From Cellulophaga sp. (lineage in GTDB: Bacteria > Bacteroidota > Bacteroidia > Flavobacteriales > Flavobacteriaceae), in NCBI GenBank assembly GCA_030731855.1, contig JANQTG010000208.1, positions 1 through 33,402 on the forward strand: a DNA stretch of 33,402 nt, given 5' to 3'. The position numbers were made by a program, and so were the translations under genes. The notes beneath the pieces were generated by a model, which was not told where the DNA came from, did no database searches, and saw only the letters and a program-made list of their open reading frames with translations. Positions 26,874 to 33,402 of this stretch are shown piece after piece (position 1 is the first letter of the stretch; each line of letters begins with the position of its first letter).

Positions 26874-27935
26874 TTAGGCTTTAATGAAGTTAACTACTCT
26901 TTCTGCAATTTCTGTAGTGGATGCTGTACCTTTTAAATCTCTGGTTAAATTACCTTGTGCCGTAGCATGTTGAATAGCATCAACAATATTTTGAGCGGCT
27001 TCTTTTTCACCTAAATGTTCTAACATAATAGCGGCAGACCAAATTTGTCCGATTGGGTTGGCTACATTTTTTCCAGCAATATCAGGAGCTGAACCGTGAA
27101 TAGGCTCAAACATCGACGGATAATTACCTTCCGGATTAATGTTTCCACTACCACCTAAACCTAAACTTCCCATTATAGCCCCACCTAAATCAGAAAGAAT
27201 ATCACCGATCATATTGGTAGTAACAATAACATCAAAAGTTTCTGGTTTTAATACGAAACTAGCTGCTGCATTATCTACATACATTTTTTCATACGCTACA
27301 TCAGGATATTGCGCAGCCACTTGCCCCATTACATGATCCCAAAAACCCAAAGAATAAATTAAGGTGTTTGATTTAGTGACATTGGTTACCTTTTTACCTC
27401 TTGTTCTAGCTAATTTAAAGGCATAATGCCCAATACGCTCCACTCCCAAACGCGTTACCATACTAGTATCTACCGCTACTCCATTGGGCGTATCAGGGTA
27501 TAATATTTTACCGTTTTGAACAAACTCACCTTCATTATTTTCTCTTAAAATAACAAAATCGATATCTTTTTCTGTTTTGTCGCGCAACGGACTTTGAACT
27601 CCATCAAATAATTTTACAGGTCGGTAATTTACGTATTGCTCGAATTCTGTACGTACTTTAAAAGTATAGTCTCTAGCTGGTAACGTATCATCTACTTCTG
27701 GTAAACCAACCGCTCCAAAATAAATAGCATCAAAGGTTTTTAACTTTTCTAAACCATCTTGAGGCATAAATTCACCATGCTTTACATAATACCCAGCTCC
27801 CCAAGGAAGATTTTCTGTAGCTAACGAAAAATTATACTTTTCAGCTACTGCCATTAATACCGATACGCCTGCCGGAACAATTTCGTTCCCTATTCCGTCG
27901 CCATTTACTACTGCAATTTTATACTCTTTACCCAT
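26874..27935 (-). CDS. Isocitrate/isopropylmalate-family decarboxylating dehydrogenase (tartrate/D-malate dehydrogenase-like)
   Basis: This 353-aa enzyme matches the beta-decarboxylating dehydrogenase superfamily. The N-terminal GDGIGNEIVP, the FVILRENNEGEF loop, VTKSNTL (with the catalytic Lys region), DVIVTTNMIGDILSDLGG (metal Asp residues) and HGSAPDIAGKNVANP (coenzyme site) are all present. The segment around RDYTFKVRTEFEQYVNYRP is closer to tartrate/D-malate dehydrogenases than to LeuB or Icd. The reaction is NAD(P)-linked oxidation of a hydroxyl followed by loss of CO2 from the beta carboxylate. Next to an acid-sugar kinase it could act on a phosphorylated threonate-like acid, as PdxA2 does in known pathways, to give dihydroxyacetone phosphate; that is inference. 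There is a 28-nt gap to the esterase gene. Confidence 0.92.
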   Translation of the reverse strand: MGKEYKIAVVNGDGIGNEIVPAGVSVLMAVAEKYNFSLATENLPWGAGYYVKHGEFMPQDGLEKLKTFDAIYFGAVGLPEVDDTLPARDYTFKVRTEFEQYVNYRPVKLFDGVQSPLRDKTEKDIDFVILRENNEGEFVQNGKILYPDTPNGVAVDTSMVTRLGVERIGHYAFKLARTRGKKVTNVTKSNTLIYSLGFWDHVMGQVAAQYPDVAYEKMYVDNAAASFVLKPETFDVIVTTNMIGDILSDLGGAIMGSLGLGGSGNINPEGNYPSMFEPIHGSAPDIAGKNVANPIGQIWSAAIMLEHLGEKEAAQNIVDAIQHATAQGNLTRDLKGTASTTEIAERVVNFIKA

Positions 27936-27963
27936 GATGTAATATTTATACTATAATTTATAT

Positions 27964-28869
27964 TTATTTCGATTTTAATTCTAAAAATTTGAAAGCAAAC
28001 CTTTGTCCTAATATTCTTTGTGATTCCGCATCAAAATGTATCTTATCTCCTTTATGTACTAGGTCTTTTGTTACTACAACACTCATATTTTTATCTTTAT
28101 TTGCTGTAGTATTTATGATGAAATTAATAGCATCCCATCTTTCTTGGGTCTCACTAGATGCCGCAAAACTACCCAATTCGCCCAATACAATGGGAAGCGC
28201 TTCGTTGTCACAACTATTTCTAAAATCGTTTAGTAACAAACTTAATTTTTCTGAATAACTAGGTATTAGCTCTTCTTTTGCATTACTCTCTCCTTGATGC
28301 CAAAGTATGCCTTTAATTTCACCATACTCTTTTGAAAAGGCTACTTTACTTTTAAAATTATCTAGAAGCGCTACTCCTCGAAAGGTTTCATTGTTCAACC
28401 ATTGTTCTATTGCACTTCCGCCTACCGCACAAGGAATTATTGCAATTGAAAAACCGTCAGGAATAGCATCAATTAGCGTTTTGGCAAATGCCATTCCGCA
28501 GTCTAAACCTTTAAGATTAGGTTCGTAAAAATGGATTGGCGCTTTGGCATATATCCAATTCATATCTTCATCAATAGTCAAAATTCTTTTATTTGAAATA
28601 GTGTCTTGAGGCGCTACAAGGCCTCTACCAGCCATGTTAGACTGTCCCGCCATGATGAACACCCATAAACTATCTTGATGGGGCATTTTACTTACAGGCT
28701 CTACTACGTTAGGAAAATTACTTTTCCAAAGGTCTTGATCCAAGACTTTCTGTACTGTATCTGATTTTTTGTTTTTTACATTTGACATGCTCACTCCACA
28801 CCCCATAAAAAATAAATTTATGAGTACAGCAATAGAACATAACACTATGTATTTACTAAATTTCTTCAC
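27964..28869 (-). CDS. Exported carbohydrate acetylesterase (SASA domain, SGNH-like)
   Basis: This 301-aa protein removes O-acetyl groups from polysaccharide or oligosaccharide chains. A lipoprotein signal ends in FMGC (Cys24). The catalytic block GQSNMAGR puts the nucleophile at Ser77. The second block WHQGESN covers residues 190-196, and DKIH supplies Asp275/His278. This is the full signature of the sialate O-acetylesterase-like family (PF03629), which includes acetyl-xylan esterases (CE6-type). The gene overlaps the preceding beta-helix gene by 4 nt (ATGA), so both act on the same glycan, probably in the periplasm. The acetylated substrate itself is unknown. Confidence 0.92.
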   Translation of the reverse strand: MKKFSKYIVLCSIAVLINLFFMGCGVSMSNVKNKKSDTVQKVLDQDLWKSNFPNVVEPVSKMPHQDSLWVFIMAGQSNMAGRGLVAPQDTISNKRILTIDEDMNWIYAKAPIHFYEPNLKGLDCGMAFAKTLIDAIPDGFSIAIIPCAVGGSAIEQWLNNETFRGVALLDNFKSKVAFSKEYGEIKGILWHQGESNAKEELIPSYSEKLSLLLNDFRNSCDNEALPIVLGELGSFAASSETQERWDAINFIINTTANKDKNMSVVVTKDLVHKGDKIHFDAESQRILGQRFAFKFLELKSK

Positions 28870-30665
28870 GGAAATAGTCTTTGAAATTTAGCATCTTCTT
28901 TACTAAGTCGATTTTTAACCCATGGATAACTACCCATAGCGTTAAGTTGTTCTTCTGAAACTAAATATTTTAAAACTTCTGATCCTAAACGATCTTGAAC
29001 TTGTTGGTAATAGAGACTTTTTGGCTGTACTTTTTTATCAGAATTATCTGAACTACCAATCACCCAAGAAATTCCGCCTAGAGGTGCTTCTACTAAAAAC
29101 TCAGGAGCCACACAGTTATAAAAACAGGTTTGCGTTCCTGCCCAACCATGGCCGGTTCCTGAATTACCTCGATAGCGAGATTCCATTGGTTTTTCCGATG
29201 TAATATTATCATACAAATTACCAACGGCATACCTATGGTGAGGGCCAGCGTTCGACTTAGATTGAAAACCAATACAATCTACAAAAACATTTGGCCCTAA
29301 GGTTTTTTCTTGATTTACAAATTCATGTCGCCCTTCAAAAGTAACGCATCGTTGCACTAAATTTAATTGACCGTTAATCATAAAAGGGTACCGGCGGCCA
29401 CCGGTTATTTCGGAAGCGTGACCTAAATTAACACAATCTTGTATCGTAGCTTTTTTTCCTTTTGCTGATATTAAAGACCAACCAAAATAATTACCCGTAA
29501 CATTACGAATCCAAGTATTTTCTGTATTTTCATTCAAAACAATACCATTCCAAGCATGTTGTTCTGATGTGGTTTGTTCTTTAGAGGAACCATAAGGATT
29601 ATCTTTTGTAGGTTCTCCAAATTCTGAGATAAGTCTAAGATTTTCAATACCTACTTCGCCAATTCGATTTAGTGTTGTAAAATGATAGATTCCTCCACCA
29701 CCAAATTCACTTTCCATAGCATGAACTATAGGTGCATCAATCGTAATTTTATCTCCTTGAATATTTGTGATTTTACGTTCAAAATACAAGTCATAATCTC
29801 CAGGTTCCCATTGCTTGGTAAAATCAAAGGACTTTCCGTCATCCGATAGTGGAATGCGACTTTGAAAATCTTCCCAAGTTTCATCTTTTTTTTGTAAAAT
29901 ACTATAGGGCGTATCGTAGCCAACACGTTTGTAATAAAAGCCAGATTTTTTGTTATTGGTATTTTGAACCCAATCTATATTCCTTATTTCTGCCCATCTT
30001 GGTGCTATGGTATCACAACCAATAGCCGTAATCCAACTTTTCGTAGAAGGACGATATACTACAATTCGGTCTCCAACTTTATACTTTTCAATAGATTTTA
30101 TGCTAAAACTATGTGTGCCAATCGGCACATAATTATCTGTAATTTCTTGAAAGGAGGAAGCATCTAATTTTATTTTATCAGTATTGCCAACTTCAAAAAA
30201 GTTACGCTTGTACTTTTGATCTCCGTATCCCGTAGCCACTAAAACAGTGCCATTTTCGTCATCACCTTCGCCTTTAAGAACAATGCCACTTTGCTTTATA
30301 GAAATAGTTCCCGCAATATTATAAACGCCTTTTTTAAGCAAAAGCGCCCCTCGATGACCGTTATCATCTAGTGGCAGTTTCGCAACTTGATCTAAGGCTT
30401 CTTGAATTTGTAGCGTATTGTCTCCGACTATTGGATTCAAGGTCATTTGCACTGCAACATTAGGCAAGGGTTTTTCTCCCGAGTGATATCCAACAAAAGA
30501 GAAATCTGGTAATCGGTTTCCTTTTTCGTCATGGGTGTATACCAAACTACCTGAATCGAACTTAAAAAATGAACTCGGATTTTGTTCAATACTATTTTGC
30601 CCCGAAAGAATGTAAGGCGTTCCGAAACTAAGAGAAAAAGCAAATAGGAATAGCAGTATTTTCAT
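28866..30665 (-). CDS. Secreted right-handed beta-helix protein, pectate-lyase-like
   Basis: This 599-aa protein starts with a Sec signal peptide (about residues 1-23, ending SGQ). The region after residue 65 shows the parallel beta-helix start of the pectate-lyase superfamily (NTLQIQEALDQVAKLP, GALLLKKGVYNIAGTI, SGIVLKGEGDD). Later coils contain the segments GIVLNENTENTWIRNVTGN, QLNLVQRCVTFEGRHE and NAGPHHRYAVGNLYDNI. Such proteins cleave or bind polyuronate-like chains; the catalytic residues cannot be assigned with certainty. It is the likely lead gene of the esterase-dehydrogenase-kinase-transporter run (4-nt overlap with the esterase). Candidate control elements lie in the 226-nt gap upstream. 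Confidence 0.88.
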   Translation of the reverse strand: MKILLFLFAFSLSFGTPYILSGQNSIEQNPSSFFKFDSGSLVYTHDEKGNRLPDFSFVGYHSGEKPLPNVAVQMTLNPIVGDNTLQIQEALDQVAKLPLDDNGHRGALLLKKGVYNIAGTISIKQSGIVLKGEGDDENGTVLVATGYGDQKYKRNFFEVGNTDKIKLDASSFQEITDNYVPIGTHSFSIKSIEKYKVGDRIVVYRPSTKSWITAIGCDTIAPRWAEIRNIDWVQNTNNKKSGFYYKRVGYDTPYSILQKKDETWEDFQSRIPLSDDGKSFDFTKQWEPGDYDLYFERKITNIQGDKITIDAPIVHAMESEFGGGGIYHFTTLNRIGEVGIENLRLISEFGEPTKDNPYGSSKEQTTSEQHAWNGIVLNENTENTWIRNVTGNYFGWSLISAKGKKATIQDCVNLGHASEITGGRRYPFMINGQLNLVQRCVTFEGRHEFVNQEKTLGPNVFVDCIGFQSKSNAGPHHRYAVGNLYDNITSEKPMESRYRGNSGTGHGWAGTQTCFYNCVAPEFLVEAPLGGISWVIGSSDNSDKKVQPKSLYYQQVQDRLGSEVLKYLVSEEQLNAMGSYPWVKNRLSKEDAKFQRLFP

Positions 30666-30725
30666 TGCTTCTTTTTTAGATGACCTAGTTTAGGTTATGA
30701 ATAAAACTCAAAATTTAATATAAAC

Positions 30726-30769
30726 AATACTAAGTATTATTAAATCATAAATTATCCTGTACTATCCTG
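30726..30769. promoter_or_regulatory. Candidate operator region upstream of the beta-helix gene
   Basis: Two elements are seen 60-105 nt before the ATG at 30665. One is a perfect 6-bp inverted repeat AATACT-A-AGTATT (30726-30738). The other is a pair of direct heptamers TATCCTG at 30753-30759 and 30763-30769, exactly 10 bp apart, one helical turn. This spacing suits an AraC/HTCS- or GntR-type regulator. A near match to the -7 box on the minus strand (AAATTTTG) is at 30709-30716. Confidence 0.4.
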
Positions 30770-30891
30770 AATATTTGAAAAAATGCTTTAACTTAAAAAA
30801 AAGTAATTCCTCGCGGCATAGCCTAATAAGCATTCAAATTACAAAACAATAAATCCTAAACAAATGGCACAGGTCTGTGGTGATTTAAATC

Positions 30892-32280
30892 TTAAAAATT
30901 AATATCGAGCCTAAATGTTTTATCAAACGCAAACCAGTCTAAATGCAAAATATCCTCTGTATTTCCTTTAAAACTGATATATAAATTTTTAACTTTTTTA
31001 TGTTTTTTTAGTTTCAGATTGATATTCTTATAAGTATCCCAACTCCCTGTATTTTCAATGTTAACAGCACCTAATAATTGTCCATTTTCGTTATCCGCTC
31101 TAACCTCGATTGTACCACCGTCATGTATTGACGAATAGTGAAAATTGATTGATTTTTGTCTTTTTAAATCGTACATATTCGGAAAATATAAAGAAGCCCC
31201 GTTTTGTATAGATTGAATTTCAAAACCGCCATTCGGACTTTCTTTTTTTACAACCTTGTCTGCTTTCATATACCACTCTGCTTCAATTTTAGGCCAATTG
31301 GCACTATACTGACCGACTCCTGTGGCAAAATGTTGATCCAGAAAATTAACATCAGTTACCATCTCCCCATTATCTTTATAATGTAAATAGGCGATGTACG
31401 ATTCTCGGTAACGCCCTACATCTTTCCCTAAATGAAAATGACACCAAGTATGAAAACTTTGGTTGTTCCAATCAAAATAATTACCGTGAGCCCTAGAGTC
31501 TAAGCCGTACTCGCCATTTCCGGAGTTGCCTGTTTTTACATAAGGACCGTAAATGTTATCAGAAATTGCATAATGCGAACCTGCCGATAAGTAATATTTT
31601 CCATTGTGTTTGTGTAGCGTTGGTTTATCGTTGCCACCTAAAACATCCACATCGCCAGTAATTAAAATTTCTTTTGGTGTTTCTGCCAACGAAATCATGT
31701 CTTCGTTTAGTTTAGCGATCACAAAATAAAGTTCAGCTTCCGCAGAACGATGGTGCCCGAAAGCAATGTATGAAGTTCCATCATCATCAGTGAGAATGGT
31801 AGGATCGTACTCTTTTACAGGCGTTAAATCTTCGGGAAGCATTGGTTTTCCTAAGGCATCTTTAAAAGGCCCAATTGGCGTATCGCCCACCATTACCCCA
31901 GTATCGGTATTTCCGTTAGAAAAATAGAAATAATATTTGCCGTTTTTATACTCGGCATCTGGCGCCCAGCAGCGTTTTGATGCGCCCATGTAGGTTTCTG
32001 TTGGATCGATAATGGTTTCTAATGTCCAATTCACCAAATCATCTGAGGACCAAATGCGCCAATCGGGCATGACAAAAGTTTGCGCTGTTTTATCTTCATC
32101 ACGAGTGGCATATAAATAAGGTTTCCCATTAAAAATACGAATGTGTGGATCCGCCATCCCTACGTCGGCGACTATAGGGTTATTTACTTTTATTTTGTTT
32201 GATTTTTGTGCAAGTACACTCGTAGTATTAAAACATAATATAAGGACTAAAAAAGTTAAATGATGTTTATTTAAATTCAT
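30892..32280 (-). CDS. Exported GH43-like glycoside hydrolase with C-terminal CBM6
   Basis: This 462-aa protein has a signal peptide (residues 1-25, cleaved at VLA-Q). Residues about 30-325 form a five-bladed GH43-type propeller. Asp44 (ADPH) fits the general base and Asp159 (EYDPT) the pKa-modulating residue. The usual acid glutamate (E-G/A-P before the HKHNGKYYL strand) reads N-D-K-P, with Asp218 at the position. Residues about 330-455 are a CBM6-like beta-sandwich (KIEAEWYMKAD, GTIEVRADNENG, LHLDWFAF). GH43 members act on arabinans, xylans and galactans; here the substrate is undetermined. It is 226 nt upstream of the beta-helix gene and 126 nt downstream of the lyase gene. Confidence 0.9.
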   Translation of the reverse strand: MNLNKHHLTFLVLILCFNTTSVLAQKSNKIKVNNPIVADVGMADPHIRIFNGKPYLYATRDEDKTAQTFVMPDWRIWSSDDLVNWTLETIIDPTETYMGASKRCWAPDAEYKNGKYYFYFSNGNTDTGVMVGDTPIGPFKDALGKPMLPEDLTPVKEYDPTILTDDDGTSYIAFGHHRSAEAELYFVIAKLNEDMISLAETPKEILITGDVDVLGGNDKPTLHKHNGKYYLSAGSHYAISDNIYGPYVKTGNSGNGEYGLDSRAHGNYFDWNNQSFHTWCHFHLGKDVGRYRESYIAYLHYKDNGEMVTDVNFLDQHFATGVGQYSANWPKIEAEWYMKADKVVKKESPNGGFEIQSIQNGASLYFPNMYDLKRQKSINFHYSSIHDGGTIEVRADNENGQLLGAVNIENTGSWDTYKNINLKLKKHKKVKNLYISFKGNTEDILHLDWFAFDKTFRLDINF

Positions 32281-32406
32281 AATTAATTGATTTTAAATTC
32301 AAAAATTTCTGCTGGTGATGGTACTCCAATTTTTTTTGTTCTTACAATACCATTCCAAAAAATAAGACTATTGAAAAGGCTGATTTTCATCTTATTTTTA
32401 TAACCT

Positions 32407-33402
32407 CTATTTTTGATAAAAAAATGATGATTTAGACGTTTCAGGCATGAAATCTTCATTTTTAAAGCTTAATTTTTCGCCGTCTCCAATATAAACATCC
32501 TGTAAATCGTTATTAGAATTGGTGGTAATTATGGCAAAAATCCCTTTGAAATAAATGCCTAATTTTTTGTCTTCAAAAACTTCATTTTTAGATTGTGTGA
32601 TAATGTATTGCACCATAGTTTCATTGTTTACTTTTGAAACTACTTTTACGCCTTTATAAATTCCATTTTGTTCTAATTTTTCAACTGAAACAATACTTAT
32701 CTCCTTTTCATTACCTCCAAAAGGTTCATAAACCGCTACAAAAGGTCTTACCCAAGTTTCGCCTTTTTGACGAATTACTAATGTAGGGGTAGGCATTTTA
32801 TCATAAGGTTTAGGAGCTTCAAAAGTATTGGGCGCCATAACCTTAGTGTATTCTCTGTTTTTAAACCCTGGAATATGTACTTGCATAAAAATTGGAGATT
32901 TCTCCAATTTTTCCATAGAAAATTGAAGTTTTACATCCTCTGAATATTCCGAAGATGTTTGTACATCTTCAAAAAAATGCCATCCTGGATTCCGAAATTC
33001 TTTGTTATTAATCCACGGCCCGTTAGCATTTGCCATATACCTTTCCGGAGTATCTTTTAAGCTTAAATTATCAGTCAGAAAAGTAAGTTTATCGCCAATA
33101 TTATGGTATAAATAATCGTGATATTCGTTGGGTAATATAGATTTTGATCTAAAAACATCTACGTAATAGCCAGTAGTTGGCGATGTGCGAATTACTGCCA
33201 AAGTACGTTCTTGCTCTGCATCGGCCTTATCGCCTTTATCATCTAAAAAACTGGTTTGTGAAAACGAATACTTTGACGAAATAGCCTGTGTTTTCGGCAT
33301 GGGCTCCATAGCGATTAATTGTACGGTGTTGATCCCTAAACCAACCCAGCCGCCTTCCCCACGAGAACTACCATTTACAATTACTGTGTTGTGTGCCGCC
33401 CA
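32407..33402 (-). CDS. Heparinase II/III-type polysaccharide lyase, C-terminal part (runs off window)
   Basis: The reading frame is open past the internal ATG at 33309 to the window edge, so the gene is incomplete at its 5' end; 331 residues are present. The first visible residues include AAHNTVIVNG, the conserved His-Asn-Thr-Val block of the heparinase II/III beta-sheet domain (PF07940), followed by GYYVDVFRSKS, another strand pattern of that domain. This part is the central and C-terminal beta-sheet region; the N-terminal alpha/alpha toroid would be beyond the window. The family cleaves uronic-acid-containing chains such as alginate, heparin-like or ulvan-like polymers by beta-elimination (PL12, 15, 17, 21 and others). 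Subfamily cannot be chosen. It heads the visible cluster of carbohydrate genes. Confidence 0.82.
   Translation of the reverse strand, partial: WAAHNTVIVNGSSRGEGGWVGLGINTVQLIAMEPMPKTQAISSKYSFSQTSFLDDKGDKADAEQERTLAVIRTSPTTGYYVDVFRSKSILPNEYHDYLYHNIGDKLTFLTDNLSLKDTPERYMANANGPWINNKEFRNPGWHFFEDVQTSSEYSEDVKLQFSMEKLEKSPIFMQVHIPGFKNREYTKVMAPNTFEAPKPYDKMPTPTLVIRQKGETWVRPFVAVYEPFGGNEKEISIVSVEKLEQNGIYKGVKVVSKVNNETMVQYIITQSKNEVFEDKKLGIYFKGIFAIITTNSNNDLQDVYIGDGEKLSFKNEDFMPETSKSSFFYQK

Noticed and set aside
33310-33402. Reading the last gene as a complete 300-aa protein starting at 33309
   Set aside because: The frame stays open to the window edge and the upstream 31 codons contain the conserved HNTV block of heparinase II/III, so the ATG at 33309 is internal.

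Overview
The window looks like chromosomal DNA of a marine-type flavobacterium (Bacteroidota, probably Flavobacteriaceae). The DNA is AT-rich and most genes lack Shine-Dalgarno sites. Several genes are preceded by the Bacteroidota -7 promoter element TAnnTTTG. There are many lipoproteins and Omp85-type outer-membrane proteins, a TamB/TamL pair, and a carbohydrate-degradation cluster with lyases, a GH43 enzyme and an acetylesterase. No rRNA, tRNA, CRISPR array, transposase or phage gene was seen.

Region 1 (1-3757, minus strand) is a tripartite RND efflux operon, transcribed TolC-like channel, then membrane-fusion lipoprotein, then RND permease, which is cut by the window start. The promoter is upstream of the channel gene, with a 14-bp palindrome where a TetR-type repressor could sit. 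A GC-rich inverted-repeat cluster lies between the adaptor and permease genes.

Region 2 (4048-12321) holds four envelope or signalling genes. They are a secreted beta-propeller-like protein, a 1240-aa lipoprotein, an HD-domain protein and a GAF-domain protein. The 1240-aa protein joins a purple-acid-phosphatase-like domain, a middle region that resembles a secretory/FAM20-type kinase fold, and an Omp85-like beta-barrel. It is divergent, with only 44 bp between starts, from a gene coding for an HD phosphohydrolase fused to a Pycsar-effector-type membrane domain (PycTM/DUF5706). That gene converges on the large GAF-domain protein. These are the most novel-looking proteins of the window.

Region 3 (12571-19955, plus strand) is tamB followed by tamL, the inner-membrane-anchored bridge protein and its Omp85 lipoprotein partner. 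A small hairpin with a GGAA (GNRA-type) loop sits just before tamL. A lactonase-family lipoprotein gene with its own TAnnTTTG promoter follows at 20240.

Region 4 (21386-33402, minus strand) is a catabolic cluster. In order of transcription it encodes a heparinase II/III-type lyase (partial at the window end), GH43-CBM6, a pectate-lyase-like beta-helix protein, an SGNH-like acetylesterase, a tartrate/isopropylmalate-type decarboxylating dehydrogenase, a cyclase-family hydrolase, a four-carbon acid-sugar kinase (DUF1537/OtnK), an ACS-type MFS transporter, a Gfo/Idh/MocA oxidoreductase and a Kelch protein. The polysaccharide enzymes are all exported. The middle genes are tightly coupled, by overlaps or 3-28 nt gaps. 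I read this as depolymerisation of an acidic, acetylated polysaccharide in the periplasm or outside, uptake of an acid sugar, phosphorylation, and oxidative decarboxylation toward a triose phosphate. The substrate cannot be fixed from sequence alone. No SusC/SusD, sulfatase or regulator gene is in the window.
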